Source: Halobellus limi (GTDB lineage: Archaea > Halobacteriota > Halobacteria > Halobacteriales > Haloferacaceae). From it: DNA of 64,000 nucleotides. Below the pieces are notes generated by a model, which saw nothing but the letters and a program-made list of their open reading frames with translations, was not told where the DNA came from and made no database searches. Made by a program: the position numbers and the translations under genes. Below are positions 33,410 through 41,928 of this stretch, piece by piece (within the stretch, counting starts at the first letter, position 1; the number at the start of each line of letters is the position of its first letter). The stretch lies in assembly GCF_004799685.1 (NCBI RefSeq), contig NZ_CP031311.1:62001-126000 (forward strand), in the 5' to 3' direction.

Positions 33410-33511
33410 CGGGTTTTCAGAGGCGATCGCGGAGGATAGCTATGGATCGACTATCCCCTCGGCCCCGATCGGCACGCTCGTCGTACGAAACTGGCTCCGT
33501 CCTCTCCGAAC

Positions 33512-33643
33512 CGGTACGCGTGCCGGACTGATTGGTACGCGCGGCGGACTCGATCGGTATGGCTGGCGGACTCATCAAGTATGCGCGGCGGACCCGACCG
33601 GTACGCGTTCCCGACTCCCCCGGTACGGCCGTTCTACGCGGCG
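33512..33643. repeat. 22-bp degenerate tandem array
   Basis: Six copies at exact 22-bp steps start at 33512, 33534, 33556, 33578, 33600 and 33622, with the loose consensus GGTACGCGNGGCGGACTC. The two strongest differ at only a few bases. The array lies upstream of the TasA-like cluster rather than at a gene end. Confidence 0.8.
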
Positions 33644-33690
33644 GTACGGACCCCGTATTCGGCCGACGGATCGCGTAACGTGACCTTGAA

Positions 33691-33718
33691 AACGGCTGGT
33701 TCGAGGCTTGTAGCCGTT
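33691..33718. promoter_or_regulatory. Inverted repeat upstream of the TasA-like cluster
   Basis: AACGGCT and AGCCGTT are perfect inverted arms separated by 14 bases, about 100 bases before the first gene start. The layout is that of a dimeric regulator site, perhaps for the adjacent DUF7344 regulator. Confidence 0.4.
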
Positions 33719-33819
33719 GAATCGGCGCATGGGTAATACCCCCCGGGCTGTGGGGTAATTCGTCCCGAAACGACCGGTGCCGATCCACGCTGATCGCGGT
33801 CCGACGGGAGGACAAACCG

Positions 33820-35157
33820 ATGACGCAAGACAACCAACCCCAACTGTACAGCCTCTCACGCCGAAAAATGCTCGCCGGTCTCGGTGCCGTCGGCCTCGCC
33901 TCCGCGGGCGCCGGTCTCGGTACCTCCGCGTACTTCAGCGACGAGGAGAGCTTCGAGAACAACACGCTGACCGCGGGGACGCTCGACCTGCGTGTCCGCT
34001 ATGAGGCCTCCTACGACGGCGACGGCGCGGTCGAGAATCTGGCCGACGAAGCGATGGGGACCCAGGACGGCGACCCCGCGGGGATGTTCTACGACCTCGA
34101 CGACGTGAAGCCGGGCGACTCCGGGCACGTCGAGTTCTGTTTCGACATCGTGGACAACCCCGCCTACGTGTGGGCGTGCGGTGACCTCTCCCAGGACGAG
34201 AACGGAATGAACGAGCCCGAGATGGCGGTCGACGACACGCCCGATCTGGGCGAACTCGGCGACAGCATCGATGCACGGCTCGTCTACTGTGACGAGGACG
34301 ACGGCGAGCTCGTCGAGGGCGAGGAGATCGTCTCCGGCTCGCTCGTCGACGTGATCGCGGCCATCTCCTCGGGTGCGGCGCTCGACGGCGACGGCGTCGC
34401 CGGGCTCTCCCCCGGCGAGCAGTCCCCGTACGACGACGTGGTCGTCGGAGACGATGAAGAATACATCACCGGCGCGTGCGTCTGCCTGTTCTGGGAGATC
34501 CCCTACGAGGTCGGCAACGAGATCCAGTCGGACTCGCTGACGATGTCCTTCGAGTTCCACGCGCTGCAGGCCCGCCACAACGACGGCACCACGAACCCCT
34601 GCGCGCCGTCCATCGTCACCCGGACGGGCGAGGGCTTCGCCAAGCAGCAGGAGTTCGCCACCGAGCAGGAGACCTCCTTCGCCCGCGGCCGATACGGCAA
34701 CAACGGCCCCTCCGGCTCGTGGGAAGTCGCCGTCGGCCCCGACGTCGGCAGCGCCGACACGGCCAACTACGTCTGGACGCCCGGCGACACGGTCCCGTTC
34801 AGCTACGCCTACGACGGCAGCGGGAACGCCTCGTTCACCCTCGACGGCGTGAACGTCGGCAGCGCGATTCCCGCGCCGAGCGGGAAGCTCGCGATCACGA
34901 CGAAGGCCGACGAGGCCACCGTCAGCGTCGCGAACCTCCAGCTCGACCTCGACGGCGTCCCGGTGACCCTCAGCGGCCCCGACGCGATCTCGGCCAGCAA
35001 CGACGGCCCCGACCGCGAGGTCACCTACCTCGTCTTCGACACCGACGGCGCGGACGTCGCGAACGCGTTCGCGATCTCCGGCGACGTCACCGTCGACGTC
35101 CAGGGCGACTACCCCGGCAGCGAGGAAGGCGTCGCGTTCGACATCAGCGTCGAGTGA
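33820..35157 (+). CDS. TasA/SipW-type secreted protein with choice-of-anchor W domain
   Basis: A 445-residue secreted protein. The N-terminus combines a Tat motif (SRRKMLAGLG) with the SipW-type signature ending in TSAYFSDEESF, then NTLTAGTLDLRV as in TasA-family matrix proteins. The TasA-like beta domain shows DVKPGDSGHVEFCFDIVDNP and later ITGACVCLFWEIPYEVGNEI and ARHND. The C-terminal half, from EGFAKQQEFATEQETSFARG, matches a choice-of-anchor W type domain. It is the first gene of a cluster that contains its own signal peptidase (40999). No VWA domain is inserted here, unlike the next two. Its final codons are repeated after the stop. Confidence 0.88.
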   Translation: MTQDNQPQLYSLSRRKMLAGLGAVGLASAGAGLGTSAYFSDEESFENNTLTAGTLDLRVRYEASYDGDGAVENLADEAMGTQDGDPAGMFYDLDDVKPGDSGHVEFCFDIVDNPAYVWACGDLSQDENGMNEPEMAVDDTPDLGELGDSIDARLVYCDEDDGELVEGEEIVSGSLVDVIAAISSGAALDGDGVAGLSPGEQSPYDDVVVGDDEEYITGACVCLFWEIPYEVGNEIQSDSLTMSFEFHALQARHNDGTTNPCAPSIVTRTGEGFAKQQEFATEQETSFARGRYGNNGPSGSWEVAVGPDVGSADTANYVWTPGDTVPFSYAYDGSGNASFTLDGVNVGSAIPAPSGKLAITTKADEATVSVANLQLDLDGVPVTLSGPDAISASNDGPDREVTYLVFDTDGADVANAFAISGDVTVDVQGDYPGSEEGVAFDISVE

Positions 35158-35213
35158 GTGTCGCGTTCGACAGCAGCGTCGGGGGTCGCGTTCGGCAGCG
35201 GTGTCGAACGAGC
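35131..35213. repeat. Duplicated 3' end of the first TasA-like gene
   Basis: GTCGCGTTCG followed by AC/GC-AGCG occurs at 35131 (inside the gene, ending in its TGA), 35160 and 35185, steps of 29 and 25 bases. The extra copies lie after the stop and before the palindromic element at 35220. Confidence 0.75.
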
Positions 35214-35219
35214 GACCTC

Positions 35220-35305
35220 TGATACTGATTACTCTCACTTGTTACCGCCGAGCGCCACCCTCGTTGCCGGCGCTCGGTGGTACGAGACGAGAGTAATCAG
35301 TATGA
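35220..35305. repeat. Palindromic element, copy B
   Basis: The best-preserved copy, 86 bp. Outer arms TGATACTGATTACTCTC and GAGAGTAATCAGTATGA match in 16 of 17 bases when folded; inner arms TACCGCCGAGCGCC and GGCGCTCGGTGGTA match in 13 of 14. The loop is ACCCTCGTTGCC. It lies between two genes of the secreted-protein cluster. Confidence 0.9.
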
Positions 35306-35387
35306 GACCCTCCGCGACCGGCCTGCGGAGGTGAGATACGACCCGACAACACCAACCCGAAATCACCGATCACACGGACCACAACCA

Positions 35388-37100
35388 ATGACCAACGATC
35401 CCAAATCCTACACGCTATCGCGCCGCAAGATGCTCGCCGGAATCGGCGTCGTCGGGCTCGCCTCCGCGGGCACCGGCCTCGGCACGACCGCGTTCTTCTC
35501 CGACGAGGAGGAGTTCGTCGACAACTCGCTCGTCGCCGGCGAACTCGACCTGCTCGTCGACTGGCAGCAGACCTACGACTTCGGAGACGGCCACCAGTTC
35601 GTCAGCGCCCACCCCGACCACGACGGCGACGGCGAGCAGTCCATCGCGGCCGACAACGACGCCGGGCAGATCCGCTACAGCGACTTCCCGGACGAGGAAG
35701 ACGAGGACAGCAACGGCGCGAACATCCCGGTGCTGAACTGCGAGAACATTCCGCCGCTCTCCGAGGCGAACTTCGGCGTCGACCCCGTCACCGGCGAGGC
35801 GATGGAGACGCTGGTACAGTTCACCGACGTGAAGCCCGGCGACTCCGGCGAGATCACCTTCTCGCTGCACCTCTGTGACAACCCCGGCTACCTCTGGATG
35901 CAGGCCGACAACGTCTCCGAGTCCGGCGGCGTCCACGCCGAGCCCGAGATGGCGGTCGACCCCGACAACCTCGGCGACCTCGCCGGCGCGATCCAGGTGA
36001 CGCTCTGGTACGACGAGGACTGCGACAACGTCTACGACGGCGCCGATCCGGTCGACATCATGCTGACGCTCGACTTCTCGGGGTCGATGCTGTACGACCA
36101 GTACGGCGGCGTCGTCAGCGACGACGAGATCACGATCAACGGGACCACCTACGACGAGACGACGAAGATCGACCTCGTCGAACTCGGGACCCGCCAGTTC
36201 GTCGACTACCTGCAGTCCCAGAACGCCGACGCCAAGGTCGGCGTCGCGTACTTCGACGGCGAGGGAAGCGACGACACGGAACCCCGGACCGGCGTCCTCC
36301 AGGCGATGACGACGGACCTCTCCGTCGTCGACGGCGCGCTGACCGGACTCCGACAGAAGCTCGCGAACGTCGTCAGCGGCGGTCCCGGCTCGACGCCCTT
36401 CGACGGCGACGGCGACCCCGACCCGTTCTCGAACGCGAACTCGATCGCGACGGGCACGTACATCGGCGAGGGCGTCGACGACGCTCAGGACGAACTCGCG
36501 GCGAACGGGCGCAGCGGCGCGGAAAAGCGCAACATCGTCCTCTCGGACGGCGAGTCGTTCAACGGCGGCGGGAGCACCTCGTTCGCGTCCCCGCAGGACG
36601 CCGCGGACGACGCCCGCGCGGCCTCGCCGTCCCCGGAGACGGACGTCTACACCATCTCCGTCGGGAGCGCCAACGACGGCGTGCTCCAGGCGATGGCCGG
36701 CCCCGCCGGCGGCGCGGGCGGCGACCCGTCGTTCTTCAACGACGTCGACGATCCGCTCAACGTCCCGAGCGTGTTCGGGAACCTCGCGGCCCAGACGGTC
36801 GCCGAGAAGGTCATCATGCAGGACACGCTCGGTAACGTCCTGGCCGCGCTGGCCGACGGCAACGGCGTCCCGCTCGACGGCAACCGCGCGACGATCTACG
36901 ACGAACTGAACGACGACCCGACCGACCCAGACCGCGAAGCGTTCCGCGGCGACGGCGTGATGCACTGCGTCGCCCTCGCGTGGGAGCTCCCGTTCGAGGT
37001 CGGCAACGAGATCCAGGGCGACACGCTCGGCTTCGATCTCGGCTTCTACACCGAGCAGGAGCGCCACAACGACGGCTCGGGTCCCGAACTCGCGGCCTGA
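35388..37100 (+). CDS. TasA/SipW-type secreted protein with nested VWA domain
   Basis: A 570-residue secreted protein. The signal SRRKMLAGIG and the signature TTAFFSDEEEF precede LVAGELDLLVDWQ. The first TasA-like part ends around LWYDEDCDNVYDG, then a VWA domain starts: MIDAS motif DFSGS (LTLDFSGSMLYDQYGG), then KVGVAYFDG, and NIVLSDGESFN. After about 300 residues the TasA-like fold resumes: GVMHCVALAWELPFEVGNEI and EQERHNDG. VWA domains bind metal and partner proteins, so this may be an adhesive or assembly subunit. The ATG at 35388 (MTNDPKSYTLSRRK) is chosen as the Tat start. Confidence 0.9.
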   Translation: MTNDPKSYTLSRRKMLAGIGVVGLASAGTGLGTTAFFSDEEEFVDNSLVAGELDLLVDWQQTYDFGDGHQFVSAHPDHDGDGEQSIAADNDAGQIRYSDFPDEEDEDSNGANIPVLNCENIPPLSEANFGVDPVTGEAMETLVQFTDVKPGDSGEITFSLHLCDNPGYLWMQADNVSESGGVHAEPEMAVDPDNLGDLAGAIQVTLWYDEDCDNVYDGADPVDIMLTLDFSGSMLYDQYGGVVSDDEITINGTTYDETTKIDLVELGTRQFVDYLQSQNADAKVGVAYFDGEGSDDTEPRTGVLQAMTTDLSVVDGALTGLRQKLANVVSGGPGSTPFDGDGDPDPFSNANSIATGTYIGEGVDDAQDELAANGRSGAEKRNIVLSDGESFNGGGSTSFASPQDAADDARAASPSPETDVYTISVGSANDGVLQAMAGPAGGAGGDPSFFNDVDDPLNVPSVFGNLAAQTVAEKVIMQDTLGNVLAALADGNGVPLDGNRATIYDELNDDPTDPDREAFRGDGVMHCVALAWELPFEVGNEIQGDTLGFDLGFYTEQERHNDGSGPELAA

Positions 37101-37262
37101 ACGACGAGCACGACCCACGGCGGCGGTAACGGGGGTTCGACTCCCCCGGTGGGTTCTCTCCCTCCATCGAGGACGGGAGGACAGCGTCCGGTGCGGCCTC
37201 ACCTCCCGTCGGGGAGCGGCGAGACGGCACCGCTCGCAGACCACCGAACGGAAACCAAGACA

Positions 37263-38714
37263 ATGACACACGACGACGAACTACCGCTGTACAACCTCTC
37301 CCGGCGCCGCGTCCTCGCGGGCCTCGGAGCGGTCGGCATCGCCTCCGCCGGGACCGGCCTCGGTACCAGCGCGTTCTTCTCCGACGAGGAGGAGTTCGCG
37401 GACAACACGCTGCAGGCCGGGACGCTCGACCTGAAACTCGACTACAAGGCCACGTACCTCGGCGGGCCGGGACGCCTCGACGCCGTCAGGGCGATGGGCT
37501 ACCCCGACGCCGAGGAGATCCTCGTCGACGAGGAGCCGACGGGTCGGTACCTCCTCGCGCAGGCCCCCTCGCCCGCCGATCTGCAGGAGTGGGAGGATCT
37601 CGTCCAGGGCGAGGGGTTCCCATTCTGTAGCTCCGAGGCCGACGAGTACCTCGAGAACGGCGACGGCATCCCGATGTTCACCATCTCGGACGTCAAACCG
37701 GGCGACTCCGGCGAGGTGACGGTGAGCATCCACATCTGCGACAACCCCGGTTACCTGCGGATGATCGGTGAGCTCACGGGCAACGAGGAGAACGGCCAGA
37801 CGGAACCCGAGATCGACGCGGAGGGCGAGGACACCGACGGGAGCGGCGAACTCGCCGACGCCATCGAGGTCTGCGTCTGGTACGACGAGGACTGCGACAA
37901 CGTCTACGAGCCGACCGGCACCGGCCAGCAGCAGGAACTGGAAGTCGCGCTGGTCTCCGACGTCTCCGGGTCGATGGGCGGCTCGGCGCTCGCGTCGCTG
38001 AAGACGGCCGCGACGAGTTTCGTCGACAACCTCTCCTCGCCCGACGAGGCCGCCGCGATCTCGTTCAACACCGGCGCCGCGACGGATCAGGAACTGACGA
38101 CCGACTACCAGGCCGTCAAGGACGCGATCGACGACTACAGCGCCGGCGGCGGCACGTCCATCGCGGCCGGGATCGACGAGGGCGCGGACGAACTGCTCAA
38201 CGGGACGAACGCCACGCCCGGCGCGTCGAAAGTGATGATCCTGCTGAGCGACGGCAACTCGAACGCGTCGGCTGCAACGTCGGCGGCCAACGCGGCCAAG
38301 ACTGCAGGAATCCGGCTCTTCACCGTCGCGCTCGGAAGTGCGAACACGTCGCTCCTCCAGTCGCTCGCGAGTTCGCCGGACGACGCGTTCGTCGCCCCGG
38401 ACCCGGCCGACCTCGACACGGTGTACGCCGAGATCGCCCAGATTGTCCTCGGCGGCGAACAGAAGATCGCCGAGGGGACGATGGCGGAGGTGTTCGCCCA
38501 GCTGTCGGACGGCATCGTCCTCGACGGGGACAGACAGGAAGACGGTCTCCAGCCGTACCCGGGCGCGACGACCCAGTGCATCGGTTTCGAGTGGACCCTC
38601 CCCACAGACGTCGGCAACGAGGTCCAGTCCGACTCGATCGGCTTCGACTTCGGCTTCGAGGTCGAGCAGTCGCGACACAACGACGCGCCGTTCGCGACGC
38701 CCGAGGCGGAGTAG
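37263..38714 (+). CDS. TasA/SipW-type secreted protein with nested VWA domain, paralogue
   Basis: A 483-residue paralogue of the gene at 35388. The Tat signal SRRRVLAGLG and the signature TSAFFSDEEEF precede LQAGTLDLKLDYK. The TasA-like part includes SDVKPGDSGEVTVSIHICDN and VWYDEDCDNVYEPTG. A complete VWA domain follows: MIDAS DVSGS (VSDVSGSMGGSALAS), the threonine loop GGGTSIAAGI and the aspartate in LLSDGNSN. The chain then returns to TQCIGFEWTLPTDVGNEVQS. All MIDAS positions are present, so metal binding is expected. It follows the previous gene by about 160 bp. Confidence 0.9.
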   Translation: MTHDDELPLYNLSRRRVLAGLGAVGIASAGTGLGTSAFFSDEEEFADNTLQAGTLDLKLDYKATYLGGPGRLDAVRAMGYPDAEEILVDEEPTGRYLLAQAPSPADLQEWEDLVQGEGFPFCSSEADEYLENGDGIPMFTISDVKPGDSGEVTVSIHICDNPGYLRMIGELTGNEENGQTEPEIDAEGEDTDGSGELADAIEVCVWYDEDCDNVYEPTGTGQQQELEVALVSDVSGSMGGSALASLKTAATSFVDNLSSPDEAAAISFNTGAATDQELTTDYQAVKDAIDDYSAGGGTSIAAGIDEGADELLNGTNATPGASKVMILLSDGNSNASAATSAANAAKTAGIRLFTVALGSANTSLLQSLASSPDDAFVAPDPADLDTVYAEIAQIVLGGEQKIAEGTMAEVFAQLSDGIVLDGDRQEDGLQPYPGATTQCIGFEWTLPTDVGNEVQSDSIGFDFGFEVEQSRHNDAPFATPEAE

Positions 38715-38939
38715 TCGACGGACACTGCGAACTGACCTCGGTTCCGTGTGGCGCTGCGGTGCCGCGCGGCCGCCAGTTCCGGAAGAGTGCGGGCGGTAAC
38801 GACGCCGTACGGCGGAGTACGGGCGTCGTATCGGTCGCGAAGCCGCTCCATACCTATCACCGCCAGCGCCGTATCGCCCACAGAACACGGATCGGGTACC
38901 GATCCACTCACCGCCCCGGCGTATCCGGGACAACTGACA

Positions 38940-39749
38940 ATGACACTCACACGTCGGGAACTGCTGACGGGAATCGGCGGCGGCGCGCTCGCCGTCGGGG
39001 GGCTCTCCCTCCGCCGGGACGCGCCCCGCTTCTCCCAGTACACCTATGCCGCACCGGACGACGACACCGACGACCGACGGCTTCGCATCGCCTGGTACGA
39101 AAAATACAACGGCGGCTCCGTCGCGAACCACGCCGGAACGAACGACGGCCTCGAGACGACGCTCGACCCCGACAGCGGGCCCGCGTACGTCGACGAGGCC
39201 GCCTTCGTGACCGACGCGACCGGCCCGGTCCTCTCCGTTGGCAACGTGCTCCCGGGAGACGCGGGTACGCTGGTCGTCGGACTCGAGGTCGTCGACGACG
39301 GCGGTGCGGAACCCCTCGACGTGTGGTTCCGCGCGTCGCTGACCGACGACGGCGAAAACGGCGTGAACGGCCCCGAACGGGCCGCCGGGGACACCACCGA
39401 AAGCGACGGCGAACTCGACGAGGACGCCGTCGTCGAGATGTGGCTCGACGGGTCGCCGTTGGGGAGCTGCAACGGCGTGCGGGAGTTCGACGAGACGCTC
39501 GAATCGCCGCTCGTTTCTCCATCTCCCTTCGCCGAGGCGTTCGCACCGACGGCCGATGCCGGCGACGACGAGGGGCTGCTCGCCATCGAGTGTCTCGCTC
39601 CGGGCTCGCTGCGGTGCGTCGCGCTCCGCTGGGAACTCCCGGTCGAAACGGGGAACCGATCGCAGGGGGACTCTCTCGGCTTCGACTTCTCCTTCGTCGG
39701 CGGCGCCTGCGACGGCGACAGTCCCTTCCTCGTCGGAGGTGCGCAATGA
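38940..39749 (+). CDS. Divergent Tat-secreted TasA-like protein
   Basis: A 269-residue protein that starts MTLTRRELLTGIGGGALAVG, a Tat motif without the usual FFSDEE signature (it has QYTYAAPDDD). The beta domain keeps the family ends: GNVLPGDAGTLVVGLEVVDD, then CVALRWELPVETGNRSQGDS and LGFDFSFVGGACDG. It is shorter than its neighbours and has no VWA domain, so it may be an anchor, a cap or a minor subunit. Its stop overlaps the next ATG (ATGA), so translation is coupled. Confidence 0.85.
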   Translation: MTLTRRELLTGIGGGALAVGGLSLRRDAPRFSQYTYAAPDDDTDDRRLRIAWYEKYNGGSVANHAGTNDGLETTLDPDSGPAYVDEAAFVTDATGPVLSVGNVLPGDAGTLVVGLEVVDDGGAEPLDVWFRASLTDDGENGVNGPERAAGDTTESDGELDEDAVVEMWLDGSPLGSCNGVREFDETLESPLVSPSPFAEAFAPTADAGDDEGLLAIECLAPGSLRCVALRWELPVETGNRSQGDSLGFDFSFVGGACDGDSPFLVGGAQ

Positions 39750-41002
39750 TCCTGAGTCGCCGCCGCGTGCTGGCGGCGCTGGCCGCCGCCGGCGGTGCGG
39801 GCGCGCTCACGGGGACCGGAACGGCCGCGGTGTTCCGGGACGCCGAGCGGCTCGACGCGTCGGTCACGGCCGGCACCGTCGACCTCGTCGTCGAGTACGA
39901 ACTGCTGAGCGGCCCCGGCACGGACGGCCCGGCCGGGAGCGGCACCGTCGACGGTCCGCGGGTTCGGCTCCCGGTCGACTCCCTCGGTGCAGACGGCGAC
40001 GCGGGGAGTATGCTCCTCACGTTCTCTCTCCCGCAGCGGGGCGACGCGGTCAACAACCCCGCGGCGCTGTGGCTCGCGACCGACTGTCCCGTCCCCGCCT
40101 CGACGGCGCTGGCCGAAGCCGTCCGGCTGACGCTGTCGTACGCCGACTGCGACTCCGGGGCTCCGGTCGAGGAGATCCTCAGCGGCTCGCTCCGGGCGGT
40201 CGCCGACGGCCTCCGCGACGGGTACCGCGTCGACGGCGACCCGACCACCCCGGGGATCGACTGTCTGACCGACGAGGTCTGCCTGCTCGTCGAGTACGAA
40301 CTCGCCGGCTACGTCGGGAGCGAGACGGTCGACGTCCCGCTGTGGTTCTCGGCGGTCCAGTGTCGACACACGACCCCGGAGAACCCCTTCGCGGGCCGGA
40401 ACACGGCTCCGTGTCCGCCCGCGGACCCCTGTCCGTGCTGCCGGACGCTCGGCAAACTGGAGTTCGAGGACGGCACGCAGGCCGGTCTCGACGACAGCCA
40501 CGCCGAACCCGGCACGTACGCGTTCACCGAGGGCGACACCGACTACGGCCTCGAGATCTACGACACGGCGGAGAAAGACGGCGAGCGCGAGACGGTCGGC
40601 GTCGCCTTCCGACTGGTGAACCTCGCCGACGGCGACGCCGCGGTCCCCGGCCTCTGTACGGTCGCCGTCAAGGGCGGCCCCGGATTCGAGCAGTACGACC
40701 GCGATGACGGCACTGCAGCCGACACTGCGGGGCTCCCCGGAAGCGACGCCGACGGCCTCGTCTACGCGCCCGAGGGGAAGGGAATCAGCCACGTCACCGT
40801 CTGCATCTGCACCACCGAGTCGGAATCGGACTGCCCCGGGTGCACCGATCCCTCGCTCACGAACGGCGGGGGCGGTGGGACCGGGGACGGCGGGAACGGA
40901 AACGATGGCAACGGTGGAGCCGGAAACGGCGGAAGCGGCGGGACCGGAAACGAAGGCCGCGGCGGGAAACCGGAGACGGATCCGGCCGGAGGTGACCGAT
41001 GA
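39746..41002 (+). CDS. Secreted Cys-rich TasA-like protein with glycine-rich tail
   Basis: A 418-residue protein. The signal SRRRVLAALAAAGGAGALTG ends near GTAAVFRDAERLDASVTAG, an altered form of the FSDEE signature. The TasA-like core ends with VCLLVEYELAGYVGSETVDV and QCRHT. A cluster CPPADPCPCCRTLGKLEFED marks a second domain of about 130 residues (GERETVGVAFRLVNLAD, then VCICTTESESDCPGC) that is Cys-rich. The C-terminal 45 residues are Gly/Asn repeats. It may be crosslinked or act as a flexible extracellular part. The ATG overlaps the preceding stop, and its stop overlaps the signal peptidase start. Confidence 0.85.
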   Translation: MILSRRRVLAALAAAGGAGALTGTGTAAVFRDAERLDASVTAGTVDLVVEYELLSGPGTDGPAGSGTVDGPRVRLPVDSLGADGDAGSMLLTFSLPQRGDAVNNPAALWLATDCPVPASTALAEAVRLTLSYADCDSGAPVEEILSGSLRAVADGLRDGYRVDGDPTTPGIDCLTDEVCLLVEYELAGYVGSETVDVPLWFSAVQCRHTTPENPFAGRNTAPCPPADPCPCCRTLGKLEFEDGTQAGLDDSHAEPGTYAFTEGDTDYGLEIYDTAEKDGERETVGVAFRLVNLADGDAAVPGLCTVAVKGGPGFEQYDRDDGTAADTAGLPGSDADGLVYAPEGKGISHVTVCICTTESESDCPGCTDPSLTNGGGGGTGDGGNGNDGNGGAGNGGSGGTGNEGRGGKPETDPAGGDR

Positions 41003-41928
41003 TCCGCATCCCGACGCCGTCGATGCCGAGTGCCGGAAAGCTGCTCGCGACGCTCGTCCTGCTCGCGGCGATCTCGCCGTTCGTCGTCTTCGCGGTCCCG
41101 CAGGCCGTCGGGGCCGACGAGGGGTTCGTCGTCCTCTCCGGGAGTATGGAGCCGGCGCTGTCGCCCGGCGACGTCGTGATCGTCGACGCCGCCGCGCCCG
41201 TGCGGGTCGGTGACGTCATCACCTACCGGACCGGCGGCGACAGCGTGCCGACGACTCACCGCGTCGTCGGCGAACGCGACGGCGGCTACGAGACCAAGGG
41301 CGACGCCAACGAGAACGTCGACGCGGGCCTGGTCGGCCCCGAGGCGATCATCGGGCGGACCGTCCTCGTGATCCCGTTCGTCGGTCACGTGATCCTGTGG
41401 GCGAACACGCCCGTCGGATACGTCTCGCTCGTCGTCGGCCCGCTGGTGCTGCTCGGCGTGAGCGAGCTGTTCGCGTGGGCCCGTCGAGAGCCCGGAGTCG
41501 ACGCGTCCGGGGAGACGAGACACCGGGCGGCCGGATCAGACCCCGAGCGCGATCGGTCTGCGACCGACGCAGCCGGTGCAGACGTCGATACCCCCGCTGC
41601 GGGCGTCAGAGCGTCCGGAGCGGATCCGGAGGCACCCGCACCGCAGTCGGCCGGGACCGTCGCGGTCGCCGCGGTCGATCTGAAGCTCACGCTCCTGGCG
41701 ATGGCGGCGCTGTTCGCCTACGCCGGGTGGAACGTGTACCGCGAGTTCGCCGTCGCGGCGGCTCCGAACCCCGTCTCGGTCGGCGCGCTCACGGGCGGAC
41801 TGCTCGGCCTGCTGTTCGCCGGATCGGTGACGCTGACCGCGTGGCGGGCGAGCCGGGCGGCCGCCGCGCCCTCTTCGACTCCGGCTCTCACGGACGGGAG
41901 CGGGGACGTGGAGGTGCGCGATGAGTAA
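40999..41928 (+). CDS. sipW: ER-type (SipW-like) signal peptidase I
   Basis: A membrane signal peptidase of 309 residues. The N-terminal helix (LLATLVLLAAISPFVVFAVP) precedes the catalytic Ser motif VVLSGSMEPALSPGD. The basic residue is His (VPTTHRVVG) rather than Lys, as in archaeal, eukaryotic and SipW-type peptidases, followed by ETKGDANENVD with the catalytic Asp. Helices near 128-152 and 230-290 suggest several membrane spans, with an acidic insertion near 160-215. Position between TasA-like genes implies that it processes them, as SipW does for TasA. The gene overlaps both neighbours (ATGA). Confidence 0.93.
   Translation: MIRIPTPSMPSAGKLLATLVLLAAISPFVVFAVPQAVGADEGFVVLSGSMEPALSPGDVVIVDAAAPVRVGDVITYRTGGDSVPTTHRVVGERDGGYETKGDANENVDAGLVGPEAIIGRTVLVIPFVGHVILWANTPVGYVSLVVGPLVLLGVSELFAWARREPGVDASGETRHRAAGSDPERDRSATDAAGADVDTPAAGVRASGADPEAPAPQSAGTVAVAAVDLKLTLLAMAALFAYAGWNVYREFAVAAAPNPVSVGALTGGLLGLLFAGSVTLTAWRASRAAAAPSSTPALTDGSGDVEVRDE

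Larger units (their letters stand above)
33410..33819. other. Divergent regulatory region of the secreted-protein cluster
   Basis: A 410-bp gene-free gap between the DUF7344 gene and the first TasA-like gene. It holds a 22-bp repeat array (33512-33643), a dyad AACGGCT / AGCCGTT (33691-33718) and a GGGAGG Shine-Dalgarno-like run just before the ATG at 33820. No coding frame is convincing. It is the probable control region of the cluster. Confidence 0.7.
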
